64,000 bases of DNA from Stigmatella erecta (GTDB lineage Bacteria > Myxococcota > Myxococcia > Myxococcales > Myxococcaceae). This document shows positions 23,601 through 33,328 of this stretch, one piece after another (position 1 is the first letter of the stretch; each line of letters begins with the position of its first letter). The notes below the pieces were generated by a model. That model did no database searches. It had not been told where the DNA came from and saw nothing but the letters and a program-made list of their open reading frames with translations. Both the position numbers and the translations under genes were made by a program. The stretch lies in assembly GCF_900111745.1 (NCBI RefSeq), contig NZ_FOIJ01000006.1:372001-436000 (forward strand), read 5' to 3'.

Positions 23601-24494
23601 CTAGACGACCTGCCCTGCCCGTAGCGCGGCGTCATAGCCGCCAGGAGCGTAGAGCGGAAGCTCGCCAAGCTCGGCTGTCTTCTGCTGATAGGCGATCATC
23701 AACTTCTGACCATTCGCGGAGGCGTCGAGCGTCAGGAACTCCTTGGCTTCGAGCTTGATGCCGTCTGGCAGCGGTAGCGAGCCACCGAAGTAGACCGCAC
23801 GCTTGATGGCGCCTACGGCCGCCTTGTCGCGCTTGCCCAGATGATGAGCAAGCTCGATGGCCTTTGCTACGACGCTGGCCTTCGGCACCACCGCATCCAC
23901 CGCACCGAACTCCAGTGCCTGCGCGGGCGTGAATGGCTTGCCGTCGAGGATCGCGACGAGCGAGCGATGTGGCCCGACCAGCCGGGTCAGGCGCTGGCTG
24001 CCGCCGCCGCCCGGCATGATCCCCAGCAGCACTTCCGGCTGGCCGATGAAGGCGTCCGTGTCGGCCATCACCCGCAGGTCGCAGGCCCATGCGAACTCCG
24101 CGCCGAGCCCCAGCGCCTGGCCCTCAAGTGCGGCGACGAACACCACGCCGATGCTGTTCATGCGAAGGAAGATCGCGTGCAGGCGGTCGAGCCCAACGTA
24201 GCCCTCCGAGGGCGCCGGCGGCGGCGCCCCCGTCTGCTGGCGCGCGACGTAGGCGGCGGCGCCTTCCTGCAGCCATTTCACGTCCGCATGGCTCATGAAC
24301 CGCTGCGGATGCGTGCTGGCGAAGACCACCGCACGCACATCGGGATCCTTGTCCACGCGATCCACGAGCGCCTCGAGCTGCAGCGCCACGTCGGCGCCGA
24401 AGAGCTGCAGCGGACCGCCGTCGATGCGCACCACCAGCGTGGGGCCGTGCGCTTCGATGTCGAAACGAGAGGGGGGGGCTTGTCGTTGTGTCAT
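23601..24494 (-). CDS. Enoyl-CoA hydratase/isomerase family protein (crotonase fold)
   Basis: A 297-residue crotonase-like protein. The first oxyanion-hole region is [13 protein letters not shown] and the second is [18 protein letters not shown], followed by [21 protein letters not shown], the most conserved part of the family. The catalytic Glu of the second block (position of E in GQPEVLLG) is present. It should act on a CoA thioester; the substrate is not deducible. The ATG at 24494 follows AGGAGACAGCAC. Downstream on the same strand lie only junction sequences. Upstream on the same strand is the wrecked acrylyl-CoA-reductase-like gene, so the two may once have formed a small acyl-CoA unit. 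Confidence 0.88.
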   Translation of the reverse strand: MTQRQAPPSRFDIEAHGPTLVVRIDGGPLQLFGADVALQLEALVDRVDKDPDVRAVVFASTHPQRFMSHADVKWLQEGAAAYVARQQTGAPPPAPSEGYVGLDRLHAIFLRMNSIGVVFVAALEGQALGLGAEFAWACDLRVMADTDAFIGQPEVLLGIMPGGGGSQRLTRLVGPHRSLVAILDGKPFTPAQALEFGAVDAVVPKASVVAKAIELAHHLGKRDKAAVGAIKRAVYFGGSLPLPDGIKLEAKEFLTLDASANGQKLMIAYQQKTAELGELPLYAPGGYDAALRAGQVV

Positions 24495-24606
24495 GTGCTG
24501 TCTCCTGTGCTTTGGTTTTTCGGATGTGCCGCGTCCTTCGACCGACTCGGTTCGATCGCCGGCGCCTCGAAGGACGGCCTGCGCCGACGGCGTTCCACTC
24601 GACCGC

Positions 24607-24975
24607 TCAGGAGATCCGCACCACCAGGCGCCCCCTGACCTCACCGCGCAGCAGGTGCGCGACGGTGCCGGGGACGTCGGCGAGTTCGATTTCCTGCGTG
24701 GCGGCGGCCAGCTTGGGCAGTTCGAGATCCGTCGCAAGGCGTGCCCATGCCGCCAGCCGCAGCTCGCGGGGCGCTCTCACGGAATCGATACCGGCCAGGG
24801 TGATGCCGCGGTGAAGGGCGCCATCGACGCCGGCAGGTCCATGCCCTGCGCGAGTCCGCAGGCGGCCACGGCGCCGCGATAGCGCGTCTGCGCCAGAACG
24901 TTGGCGAGCGGGATCGAGGCCAGTGAGGGCCGTCGACAGCCCGGCCTCGGTCTTCTTTGTCAGCAGCGCGCGCAT
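24607..24975 (-). pseudogene. Broken acrylyl-CoA reductase (AcuI/YhdH)-like gene
   Basis: The start is intact: ATG 24975 after GGAGGTCCC, reading [20 protein letters not shown], as in AcuI/YhdH medium-chain reductases. It then jumps to the C-terminal part in another frame ([19 protein letters not shown]), and changes frame again at [18 protein letters not shown] to finish VPGTVAHLLRGEVRGRLVV and the stop. About 200 residues, including the NADPH domain core, are missing and at least two frame changes are needed, so it is a pseudogene. It is divergent from an HxlR regulator, the usual partner of such reductases. Confidence 0.7.
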
Positions 24976-25007
24976 GGGACCTCCGATGGGAGCCCCCACA
25001 GTTTGGT

Positions 25008-25054
25008 GGGTACTGACAAAACCACAAGAAGGTACAATAATGATGGGTACTACC
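25008..25054. promoter_or_regulatory. GGTAC repeats ahead of hxlR-type gene
   Basis: GGTAC occurs three times in 47 bases (25009, 25031, 25046); the last copy is the near-palindrome GGTA-C-TACC. They fill the gap between the divergent broken reductase gene and the HxlR regulator. HxlR-family proteins bind short repeats in their own promoters, so this is a reasonable operator, but it is inferred. Confidence 0.4.
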
Positions 25055-25066
25055 AAGGATGTACGT

Positions 25067-25477
25067 ATGCGCTCCAAGCGCCATGACCCCAAAAGCGGTT
25101 GCCCTGTGGAAGCCACGCTCTCGGTCATCGGAGGGTTGTGGAAGCCGCTGATCCTGTTCCACCTGATGGGCGGCACGCTGCGCTTCATGGAAATCACGCG
25201 GCGCATCCCGAAGGCCACACAACGCATGCTCACGCTGCAGCTGCGCGAGCTGGAGGAGGACGGCGTCGTCTTGCGCCGCGTATTTCCTCAGGTGCCGCCG
25301 AAGGTCGAATACGAGCTCACGCCGTTCGGCCGCTCATTGGCGCCGGTACTGCTCACGCTGCGCGAATGGGGCGTGACCTACCTGCGCAGCCAGGGTGTCG
25401 AACCCGATGCATTGCCGCCGTGTGCGGCGAGCGAGCTGTTGGCATCCCGAGCCAAAGCACCAGCTGCGGCTGACTAG
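25067..25477 (+). CDS. HxlR-family transcriptional regulator
   Basis: A 136-residue winged-helix regulator. The family signature is complete: CPVEATLSVIGGLWKPLILF with the sensing-type cysteine at position 11, LRFMEITRRIPKATQRMLT, LQLRELEEDGVVLRR, and the wing VEYELTPFGRSL. HxlR members sense electrophiles or formaldehyde-like compounds and control adjacent oxidoreductases. The ATG at 25067 follows AAGGATGTACGT; an ATG at 25040 would add nine residues. It is divergent from the broken acrylyl-CoA-reductase-like gene, which was probably its target. Confidence 0.88.
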   Translation: MRSKRHDPKSGCPVEATLSVIGGLWKPLILFHLMGGTLRFMEITRRIPKATQRMLTLQLRELEEDGVVLRRVFPQVPPKVEYELTPFGRSLAPVLLTLREWGVTYLRSQGVEPDALPPCAASELLASRAKAPAAAD

Positions 25478-25557
25478 GCGCCGTATCTGTTCTTCGAGGG
25501 CCAAGCCGCGCATCGCGAGGTGGCTGCCGCCGGCGAGAAGGCGTGGTACCTGAGCGG

Positions 25558-26583
25558 ATGCTCGATCTCGAGAAGCTGGCCGCCATTCCCACTCCTCCCC
25601 CGTTTCGGAACTCCTCGATCGAACGCGGGATCGCCGATTCTGTCGCCTACCTCGGCTCGGAGACCGCGCAGCGCAGCCTGAAGCGCGATCCGTACTGGCC
25701 CAAGTGGGATTCCCCGTGGTGGCACATGCTGCTGCTCCACGAACTCGGCGAAGCACGCCAGATCCCAGAGCGCGCCTCGGCGGCGATGGTGGTGGGCATC
25801 GATCGCCTCTTGCACCTCTTCCCGATCCACCCGGGCGATGCGCCAGGCGTGGACCTGCAGCGCGACAGTGCCTGTCATTGTGCCCTCGGCACGATGTACC
25901 CGGTACTGGCCGCGTGCGGCATCGATGTCGAGCGCGCGCTGCCCTGGGTCAGGCCCTGGTTCGTGCGGTACCAGATGGCGGATGGTGGCCTCAATTGCGA
26001 CAGCACCGCGTACCTCCAGACGGGCGAGTGTCCGAGCTCGATGGTCGGGACCGTCGCGCCGCTTGAAGCCATGCTGCCCAGCCACGGCGGGGCGGGTGAG
26101 CACAGTGGCTTTGTGAGCCGGGCGGCGGGCTTTCTCATCGAGCGCGCGCTCATCCACGGCTCGCGGACCGTGCACAACGCCGAGGAGCGCGGTGCCGCAG
26201 GGGCCTGGCGCGCGCTCACGTTTCCGCGCTTCTACTTCTACGACGTGCTGCGCGGACTCGCGGTCCTGGTGAGGTGGGCGGAGACGGCCGGGCAGCCGCT
26301 GCCGGCGGCTGCGATCGCGGACGTCGTCACGGCCCTGACCGAGCGTTGGCCCGACGGCGTCGTGCATGTCGAGCGGCAGGCCCACGCCAGGAGCACCACG
26401 ATCCTCCCTTCGTCCGATCGCTCGCCCAGCCCGCGCGCGCCCGCCTCGACGTTCCCCCTGCTCGAAGCGACGAGTCAGCTTGGAGCGCCATCCGAGGCGC
26501 TGACGCGGCAGTGGACCGAGGCTCGCGTCGGCTTGCTCCGGCTCGCCCAGGCGGGGCGCCTGATCTCATCGGAGGTTAGGTAA
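25558..26583 (+). CDS. Terpene-cyclase/prenyltransferase-like repeat protein, role unknown
   Basis: A 341-residue soluble protein. Segments such as WWHMLLLHELGEARQIPER, RYQMADGGLNCD, and FPRFYFYDVLRGLAVLVRWAE resemble the alpha/alpha-toroid repeats of squalene-cyclase- and prenyltransferase-like proteins (QW-type GGLN loops). No DxDD cyclase motif is visible, so enzymatic cyclisation is not supported. Start chosen at ATG 25558; a GTG 15 bases upstream is possible. The 80 bases between it and the HxlR stop read in another frame like a short coding remnant (PYLFFEGQAAHREV), so the 5' junction may be rearranged. Family recognition is from memory and of moderate strength. Confidence 0.55.
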   Translation: MLDLEKLAAIPTPPPFRNSSIERGIADSVAYLGSETAQRSLKRDPYWPKWDSPWWHMLLLHELGEARQIPERASAAMVVGIDRLLHLFPIHPGDAPGVDLQRDSACHCALGTMYPVLAACGIDVERALPWVRPWFVRYQMADGGLNCDSTAYLQTGECPSSMVGTVAPLEAMLPSHGGAGEHSGFVSRAAGFLIERALIHGSRTVHNAEERGAAGAWRALTFPRFYFYDVLRGLAVLVRWAETAGQPLPAAAIADVVTALTERWPDGVVHVERQAHARSTTILPSSDRSPSPRAPASTFPLLEATSQLGAPSEALTRQWTEARVGLLRLAQAGRLISSEVR

Positions 26584-26625
26584 AGCGGGTTTAGCCCCGC
26601 TCCCGCGAGCCGCTACAGTCGGGCC

Positions 26626-27384
26626 ATGAACGACTTTCTGAACGCCACCATCCTCATCACCGGTGCGGCTTCCGGCATCGGCGCCGCAGCCGCGGCCCGG
26701 CTCGCCGCGGGCGGCGCCAAGAAGCTGATCCTGGTCGACCGCGACGAGGACCGGCTGCGCGACTTCGCCTCCTCGCTTCCGTGCGAGCAGCGGGTGATTG
26801 CCGGCGACGTGGCGGACGAGCAGCTCTGGGCCGGCGCTGACCTGACCGGGCTCACCCATGCGCTGGTGAATGCCGGTATCGCAGCGAGCGGACCCATCGC
26901 CGAGACGCCTCTGGCCGAATGGCGGCGGGTCATGTCGGTCAACCTCGATGGCGCGTTCTTGACGCTTCAAGCCTCCATGCGCGCGCTCCTGCGGGGCGGG
27001 CGCGGCGGAGCCGTGGTGCTGACCGCCTCCGTGGCTGGGGTCAAGGCAGAGCCGGGGATCGCAGCCTATGCGGCGTCCAAGGCGGCGGTGATCCAGCTTG
27101 CCCGGGTCGCCGCGAAGGAAGGTGCCCCCAGCCGCATCCGCGTGAACGCGATCGCGCCCGGCGGCGTCGAGACGCGGATCTGGACCGAAGTACCGATGTT
27201 CAAGGAGATGGCCGAGAAGATGGGCGAAGCATCGGCGTACAAAGCCATGGCCTCGGCCGCTACCCCGCTCGGCCGGTTCGCCAAGCCCGGCGAGATCGCC
27301 GAGCAGATCGCCTTCCTGCTGTCCGAGCACACGGGATTCGTGACCGGCACCTGCCTGGTGAGCGATGGCGGCTATTCGCTCTAG
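26626..27384 (+). CDS. Short-chain dehydrogenase/reductase
   Basis: A 252-residue classical SDR. Motifs: TGAASGIG near residue 12, an Asp at the end of the second strand (ILVDRDEDR) that favours NAD(H), VNAGIA, TASVAGV with the catalytic Ser, YAASK with the catalytic Tyr and Lys, and the C-terminal FVTGTCLVSDGGYSL. The substrate is unknown. It starts 42 bases after the terpene-cyclase-like gene in the same direction and may share its transcript. Its stop is only nine bases from the stop of the convergent hybrid kinase gene. Confidence 0.9.
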   Translation: MNDFLNATILITGAASGIGAAAAARLAAGGAKKLILVDRDEDRLRDFASSLPCEQRVIAGDVADEQLWAGADLTGLTHALVNAGIAASGPIAETPLAEWRRVMSVNLDGAFLTLQASMRALLRGGRGGAVVLTASVAGVKAEPGIAAYAASKAAVIQLARVAAKEGAPSRIRVNAIAPGGVETRIWTEVPMFKEMAEKMGEASAYKAMASAATPLGRFAKPGEIAEQIAFLLSEHTGFVTGTCLVSDGGYSL

Positions 27385-27393
27385 CCGCCTGGC

Positions 27394-30300
27394 TCAGGAG
27401 GACTGGCGCTTGCCCGTCCGCGGGACCACCTGCTTCGCCAGAACGGCCGCCAGGTCCTTCGGCGTGTAGGGCTTCAGCAGCACCACGGCGTCCGACAAGC
27501 CTGACTCCACCAAGCCCGCATCGTCGCCGCTGGCGAAGATCACCCTCAAGTGGGGCCAGCGGGCGACCGCATCGCGCGCCAGCTCCGCGCCCGAACGCCC
27601 CGGCAGCCCCACGTCGGTCAGGAGCACGTCGGCCGGGTGGGCCGCAAGCGCGGTGAATGCGCCCTCGGCGTCCCGGGCCTCCACCACCACGTGCCCCTGG
27701 TCCATCAGGTGCTCGGCCGTGTTGGCACGGATGAGTTCGTCGTCCTCGACCAGCACGATCGTGAGGCGGCGTGGCACGTCCTCCGCCGCCGGGGCCGGGG
27801 CGGGCGCCGCGGTTTGCTGCTGTTTGACCAGCCGATGCTGGGCCTCGTTGCCCAGCACGTGCCGCACCTTCCGGGCCAGGGCCTCGCGCGTGTAAGGCTT
27901 GGAGAGCAGCTCCACCCCCGGGTCCAGCCGCCCGTGGTGGACGATGGCGTTCTCGGTGTAGCCCGAGGTGAACAGCACCCCGATATGCGGCAGGCGCTCC
28001 TTGGCCTTGCGGGCGAGCTCCGGGCTCCGCAGCGGGCCAGGCATCACCACGTCCGTGAACAGGAGGTCCACCGGGATTCCGCTCTCGATGACGCTCAGGG
28101 CGCTGGCCGCATCGCGGGCCTTGAGCACCCGGTAGCCGAGCTCGGAGAGCAGGCCGACCGCGGTCTCCCGCACGTCGTCGTCGTCCTCAGCCACCAGGAT
28201 GGTCTCGGTCCCGCCGCGCACCGGCGCCTTGCTGATGTCGGTGAGGACGTCCTCGCTCTGGGCGACGCGCGGCAGGTACAGCTTGATGGTCGTGCCCTCG
28301 CCGACCTCGCTGTAGATCTTGATATGGCCGCCGGACTGCTTGACCAGTCCGTGAACCATCGAGAGCCCCAGACCGGTCCCTTTCCCTTCCGGCTTGGTGC
28401 TGAAGAAGGGCTCGAACACGCGCTCCAGGATGTCCGCCGGGATTCCAGCACCGGTGTCGGTGACGGCGATCATCACGTAGGGGCCCGGCTTCACCTCCTC
28501 GTGCTGGCGCGCGTACTCGCTGTCCAGATGGGCGTTGCCCGCCTCGATCGTCAGCCGGCCGCCGTTCTGCATGGCGTCCCGGGCGTTGATCGCCAGGTTG
28601 AGGATGGCGTTCTCGATCTGGTTCGGGTCGACCAGGGTGTTCCACAGCCCGCTCGAGACCACGGTTTCGATCTCGATGTCCTCGCCCAGCGCCCGCCGCA
28701 GCAGATCGTCCATGTTCTTCAGCAGGCGGCCCAGGTGTACCACCTTGGGCTCCAGCGGCTGACGGCGGCCGAAGGCCAGGAGCTGCGAGGCCAGCTTCGA
28801 GCCTCGCGCCACCCCAGCCAGGGCGTTCTGCACGCGGGTCTCGGCCCGGGCGTTGCCGGTGATGTCCTTCGCCAGCAGCTGCAGGTTTCCGCTGATGACC
28901 TGCAGGAGGTTGTTGAAGTCATGGGCGACGCCCCCCGTGAGCTTGCCAAGGGCCTCGATCTTCTGGGCCTGGCGGAGCGCCGCCTCCATCTCCCGCCGTT
29001 CGGCCGTCTCCCGCCGCAGGCGCTCGAGCGCGTCCGCCAGTTCGTCCGTGCGCGCCGCGACCCGCTGCTCGAGCGTCGCGTTCAGGTGCTGCAGCTGCTC
29101 TTCGGCGCGCTTCTGGTGCGTGACGTCGTAGCCGTCGACGAAGATGCCGGCCACGGTGCCGTCCGGCGCCAGGATCGGCTGATAGACGAGGTTGACGAAA
29201 CGCTCCTCCAGCGCACCGCCGCGCGTGCGCTGAATCATTACCGGCATGTTGCGGCCCACGAAGGCCTCGCCCTTCGTATAGACCCCGTCCAGCAGCTCGA
29301 AGAAGCCCTGGCCCGCGATCTCCGGCAGGGCCTCGCGCACCGGAACGCCGCTCAGGTCGCGGTGGCCGACCAGCTGCAGGTAGGCGTCATTGACCAGTTC
29401 GAACACATGGTGCGGGCCGGACAGGATGCACATGAAGCTGGGGGCCTGCTGGAACAGCGTGCGGAAACGGTCGCGCTCCTGGGTGCGCAGCTCGACCTCG
29501 GAGGTCAGCTGCGCATTGGCCTGGCGCAGGACCTCGGCCGCCTTCTGGCGCATCTCCACGGCCTCTGTCAGCGCCGCGGCCCGCTGGCGCGCGGCTTCGT
29601 GCGCCTCGGCGCTGGCCAGGCTGGATGCCACCTGCCCCACCAGGAGCTTCAGGAACGGCACATAGCTCTCGTCCACCGGGCGGTAGGGGTTCAGCCCGAC
29701 GATCATCGCTCCTCGCGGGCGATCCCCTCCCTGGCCGATCAGCGGAAGCACCGCGGCGGTGGCCGGCGGCCTGTTCCAGGCGCCCGTCGGCAGGGCCTCG
29801 CGGTCGCAGAGGTCCGCCGTCACGTGGGCCTCGCCAGCCCAGATGGAGCTCAGGTCCCAGATGCCGCCGCGGGGGGCCAGGGTCGCGGGCGCGCAGCCGT
29901 GGCCAGGCTCAATCCCGGTCGCGCAGGCCAGATGCGCCTGGCCCTCCGCGTCGAACAGATAGGTCAGGCTGAAGGGGAGATCATGCAGATTGCCGCCGAG
30001 CCCCTCCCGGACAGCGTCGATCACCTCGGCCCGGCTCGAGGCCGGAGCGAGCCGCGAGGCCAGCTTGCGCAGCGACCCCAGGCGGCGCTCGCTGATCACC
30101 CGGTCCGTCTCTTCCGAGACGGCGCAGAACACCCCTTCCACCTTGCCGCTGTCGCCGAGCAACGGGCTATAGGAGAAGGTGTGATAGGTCTCCTCGGGGT
30201 AGCCGTTGCGGTGCAGGACCAGCAGCAGGGCCCGGTCCCAGGTGGCCTCTCCCCGCTCGTAGACGGTCTTCAGGCGGTCCTTGATGTCGTCCCAGATTTC

Positions 30301-30588
30301 GGGCCACAGGAGCTGGGTCGGCATCCCGAGCGACTTCGGATGCTTGACGCCCAGCGTCGGCCGGTAGGCGTCATTGTAGAAGAAGTTGATGTCGGGGCCC
30401 CAGCCCAGCCACATCTCGAACCGCGAGGTGAGCAGCAACCGAAGGGCCACCTTCAGCGCGTTCGGCCAGCGCTCCGGCGCGCCCAAGGAGGTGGAGGCCC
30501 AGTCGTGGGCCCGCATCAACTTGGCCATCTCGCCGTCGCCGATAAAGATGTCGCCGGAGGGTTCCTGCTGCTGATCCTTCGATGTCAA
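27394..30588 (-). CDS. Hybrid sensor histidine kinase (PAS-GAF-PAS-HisKA-HATPase-REC-REC)
   Basis: A ~1064-residue soluble sensor kinase. An N-terminal PAS-like domain (WLGWGPDINFFYNDAYRPTLG) is followed by a GAF-like region, a coiled coil, a second PAS domain (FRTLFQQAPSFMCILSG through FVDGYDVTHQKRAEEQLQ), and a long helix. The phospho-acceptor block GGVAHDFNNLLQVISGN lies near residue 553, then HATPase motifs NLAINARDAM, DTGAGIP and GKGTGLGLSMV. Two receivers end the protein, with acceptor Asp in FTDVVMP (~844) and LLTDVGLP (~991). No membrane helix is present. The start is uncertain: TTG 30588 follows GGAGAG; GTG 30603 and ATG 30528 are alternatives, and a longer frame upstream is not coding-like. 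It is divergent from recD2. Confidence 0.9.
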   Translation of the reverse strand: MTSKDQQQEPSGDIFIGDGEMAKLMRAHDWASTSLGAPERWPNALKVALRLLLTSRFEMWLGWGPDINFFYNDAYRPTLGVKHPKSLGMPTQLLWPEIWDDIKDRLKTVYERGEATWDRALLLVLHRNGYPEETYHTFSYSPLLGDSGKVEGVFCAVSEETDRVISERRLGSLRKLASRLAPASSRAEVIDAVREGLGGNLHDLPFSLTYLFDAEGQAHLACATGIEPGHGCAPATLAPRGGIWDLSSIWAGEAHVTADLCDREALPTGAWNRPPATAAVLPLIGQGGDRPRGAMIVGLNPYRPVDESYVPFLKLLVGQVASSLASAEAHEAARQRAAALTEAVEMRQKAAEVLRQANAQLTSEVELRTQERDRFRTLFQQAPSFMCILSGPHHVFELVNDAYLQLVGHRDLSGVPVREALPEIAGQGFFELLDGVYTKGEAFVGRNMPVMIQRTRGGALEERFVNLVYQPILAPDGTVAGIFVDGYDVTHQKRAEEQLQHLNATLEQRVAARTDELADALERLRRETAERREMEAALRQAQKIEALGKLTGGVAHDFNNLLQVISGNLQLLAKDITGNARAETRVQNALAGVARGSKLASQLLAFGRRQPLEPKVVHLGRLLKNMDDLLRRALGEDIEIETVVSSGLWNTLVDPNQIENAILNLAINARDAMQNGGRLTIEAGNAHLDSEYARQHEEVKPGPYVMIAVTDTGAGIPADILERVFEPFFSTKPEGKGTGLGLSMVHGLVKQSGGHIKIYSEVGEGTTIKLYLPRVAQSEDVLTDISKAPVRGGTETILVAEDDDDVRETAVGLLSELGYRVLKARDAASALSVIESGIPVDLLFTDVVMPGPLRSPELARKAKERLPHIGVLFTSGYTENAIVHHGRLDPGVELLSKPYTREALARKVRHVLGNEAQHRLVKQQQTAAPAPAPAAEDVPRRLTIVLVEDDELIRANTAEHLMDQGHVVVEARDAEGAFTALAAHPADVLLTDVGLPGRSGAELARDAVARWPHLRVIFASGDDAGLVESGLSDAVVLLKPYTPKDLAAVLAKQVVPRTGKRQSS

Positions 30589-30775
30589 GGCAACGCTCTC
30601 CACTGTGGACGGAGCACCATTTAGCCGCAGAGACAGGCTGCCACTACCCCGAAATGCAGGGTGCACAAGGGCGTTTCGCGGCCGCCTGACCGGCCGCCCC
30701 CTCGGTATCCTGCCCTTCAGCGGCTCCTGGCCTTTCACTGCCTCAGGGGCCAGCTCCCTGATAATTTCCGGTGCC

Positions 30776-33055
30776 ATGTCCGCCTCCCGTCCCTCCTCGG
30801 TCCATGCCGCCGACGGAGGGGGCCTCCTGCCCACCGCCCGGGAAGGGCGCCCCGGAAGCCGCGAGGCCCCCGCGCGCCCCACGCTCACCCTGGAGGGAAG
30901 CCTCGAGCGCGTCACCTATGCCAACGAGGAAGCCGCCTGGAGCGTGGTGCGGGTGGTGGTCTCCGGAAGCAAGGAGCCCATCACCGCGGTGGGCAACCTC
31001 CTGGGCGTCCAGCCCGGGGAGTCCCTGCGCCTCACCGGACAGTGGGTGCAGGACCGCAAGTACGGCGAGCAGTTCCGGGTCGTCTCCTTCGCGACGGTGA
31101 AGCCGGCGACGCTGGTGGGCATCGAGAAGTACCTCGGCAGCGGGTTGGTGAAGGGCGTGGGTCCGGCCATGGCCCGGCGCCTGGTGGAGCACTTCGGCCT
31201 GGAGACGCTGGACATCATCGATTCGAAGCCCGAGCGGCTGGCGGAGGTGAAAGGCTTCGGGGAGAAGCGCCGCAAGCTCCTGCGCGAGACCTGGGCCGAG
31301 CAGCGTGACATCCGCCAGGTGATGGTCTTCCTGCAATCCCACGAGGTGCCGGCCAGCTTCGCGGTGAAGGTCTACAAGCAGTACGGCGCCCGGGCGATTG
31401 ATGTCGTGCGGGACAACCCCTACCGGCTGGCCATCGACGTGTACGGCATCGGCTTCCGCACCGCCGACCGCATCGCCCAGTCGCTCGGCGTTCCCTCCGA
31501 CTCGCCGAAGCGCGCCGAGGCGGGGGTGTTGCACGTGCTCCGCGAGTTCTCCGAGGACGGCCACCTCTACGCGCCGCGCGAGAAGCTCACCGCGCGCACG
31601 GTGGAGCTGCTGGATGTCACGCCCCCGCTCGTGGAGGCGGCCATCACCCGGCTCGACGCCGCCGAGTACATCACCGTGGAGGGGGCCAGCGCCCTGGCCC
31701 ACCCTCGCCCCGAGGATGCCTGCGAGGCGGTGTACCTGCGAGCCCTTCACGTCTCGGAGCTCGGGGTCGCCAACCTCCTCAAGGCGCTCCACGCCTGGTC
31801 CGCGCGGCCCCTGGAGGTGGACGTGGAGCGGGCCATTGCCTGGGCCGAGGGCCGCCAGGGCCTCTCGCTGGCGCCCGAGCAGAAGGAGGCGGTGCGGCAG
31901 GCGATGGTGTCCAAGGTGCTGGTCATCACCGGCGGGCCGGGCACCGGGAAGACGACGCTGGTCAACATCCTCCTCTCCATCCTGGAGAAGAAGGAGCGCC
32001 GGATCCTGCTCTCGGCGCCCACCGGGCGCGCGGCCAAGCGGCTGGGGGAGACGACGGGGCGAGAGGCGGAGACCCTCCACCGGCTGCTCGAATACAACCC
32101 GCGTACCCACGGCTTCCTGCGAGACCGGAACAACCCACTCCAGGCCGACGTGCTGGTGCTCGACGAGGTGTCCATGGTGGACACCGTGCTCATGCTCAAC
32201 GTGCTCAAGGCGCTGCCGCCCCACTGCCAGCTGCTGCTCGTGGGGGATGTGGATCAGCTGCCGAGCGTGGGGCCAGGCAGCGTCCTCCAGGACATCATCG
32301 CCTCCGGGCATGTGCCGGTGGTGCGGCTGAAGCACATCTTCCGCCAGGCCCAGGCCAGCCTCATCATCACCAACGCCCACCGCATCAACCAGGGGGAGCT
32401 GCCCCAGGAGCCCCCCGCGGACGCGCTGGCCGACTTCTACTTCATCGAGAAGGAGGAGCCCGAGGCCATCCTCGCGGCCCTCAAGACGTTGGTGAAGGAG
32501 CGCATTCCGCGCCGCTTCGGGCTGCACCCGGTGGACGAGGTGCAGGTGCTCGTCCCGATGAACCGGGGCCTCATCGGCACCGCGAACCTCAACACCGCGC
32601 TCCAGGAGCACCTGAACCCCTCTGGGGAAGAGCTCACCCGGGGCAACCGGATGTTCCGGGTGGGCGACAAGGTGATGCAGGTGCGCAACAACTACGAGCT
32701 CGGCGTCTTCAACGGAGACATCGGGCGGGTGGAGAGCCTCGATCGGGAGGAGCAGGCGCTGGTGGTGCGCTACGACGGGCGGCCGGTGGCCTACGCCTGG
32801 GCGGACCTCGACGAGTTGGTGCTCGCCTACGCCACGAGCGTGCATAAATCGCAGGGCAGCGAGTACCCGTGTGTGGTGCTGCCCCTGCACACGCAGCACT
32901 ACACGCTCCTGCAGCGCAACCTGCTCTACACCGGTGTGACGCGAGGCAGGAAGCTGGTGGTGCTGGTGGGGAGCCGGAAGGCGCTGGGAATCGCGGTGCG
33001 CAACGGGGAGACCCAGAAGCGCTTCACGCGCCTCGCCGCGCGGCTGCGGGACTGA
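30776..33055 (+). CDS. recD2: ATP-dependent DNA helicase RecD2
   Basis: A 759-residue SF1B helicase of the RecD2 type, which unwinds DNA 5' to 3' without RecBC. Order of features: an N-terminal OB-like region, helix-hairpin-helix motifs (SGLVKGVGPAMARRLVEHFG), Walker A GGPGTGKTT near residue 387, Walker B VLDEVSMVD, GDVDQLPSVGPG, and the C-terminal HKSQGSEYP and LLYTGVTRGRK motifs. Length is normal for the family. I start at ATG 30776, which leaves a short variable N-terminus; the frame remains open upstream but overlaps the promoter side of the divergent hybrid kinase. The ribosome site is weak. Confidence 0.92.
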   Translation: MSASRPSSVHAADGGGLLPTAREGRPGSREAPARPTLTLEGSLERVTYANEEAAWSVVRVVVSGSKEPITAVGNLLGVQPGESLRLTGQWVQDRKYGEQFRVVSFATVKPATLVGIEKYLGSGLVKGVGPAMARRLVEHFGLETLDIIDSKPERLAEVKGFGEKRRKLLRETWAEQRDIRQVMVFLQSHEVPASFAVKVYKQYGARAIDVVRDNPYRLAIDVYGIGFRTADRIAQSLGVPSDSPKRAEAGVLHVLREFSEDGHLYAPREKLTARTVELLDVTPPLVEAAITRLDAAEYITVEGASALAHPRPEDACEAVYLRALHVSELGVANLLKALHAWSARPLEVDVERAIAWAEGRQGLSLAPEQKEAVRQAMVSKVLVITGGPGTGKTTLVNILLSILEKKERRILLSAPTGRAAKRLGETTGREAETLHRLLEYNPRTHGFLRDRNNPLQADVLVLDEVSMVDTVLMLNVLKALPPHCQLLLVGDVDQLPSVGPGSVLQDIIASGHVPVVRLKHIFRQAQASLIITNAHRINQGELPQEPPADALADFYFIEKEEPEAILAALKTLVKERIPRRFGLHPVDEVQVLVPMNRGLIGTANLNTALQEHLNPSGEELTRGNRMFRVGDKVMQVRNNYELGVFNGDIGRVESLDREEQALVVRYDGRPVAYAWADLDELVLAYATSVHKSQGSEYPCVVLPLHTQHYTLLQRNLLYTGVTRGRKLVVLVGSRKALGIAVRNGETQKRFTRLAARLRD

Positions 33056-33328
33056 AGCAGGATTCCCTTGTGCTGGCGCTCGAAAGCGAGCCCGTCCCTG
33101 AGCCTTGGTGGCCTCCAAAGCCCCCGAAAGATTCTGGCACGGCATGTCACACGCGGAGGTGCCCCCTCGTCTTCGGGTCAAAACCGAGGGGCCGGTACCG
33201 CCGGTGGACCCTCGCCCATGCGGACCAGGGAGCACATTCCGCTCACGCCCGGCCCCAATGCCCGCATCATGCCGGGCCGCTTCGAGAATTGGCTCACCCG
33301 TTCCACCCTCCAGACCTGAGGCGCCCCG

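Noticed and set aside
25478..25557. A separate small gene between the HxlR regulator and the terpene-cyclase-like gene
   Set aside because: The coding-like frame (PYLFFEGQAAHREV) has no start and ends within the next gene; noted as a possible remnant only.
27550..30624. A very long open frame on the plus strand opposite the hybrid histidine kinase
   Set aside because: High-GC codon use on one strand keeps antisense frames open. The translation is His/Leu/Arg-rich with no domain, while the minus strand shows a complete kinase.
33056..33328. A sigma-54 promoter suggested by CTGGCACGGCATG
   Set aside because: The -24-like TGGCAC is present but the -12 TTGC element is missing at the required spacing.
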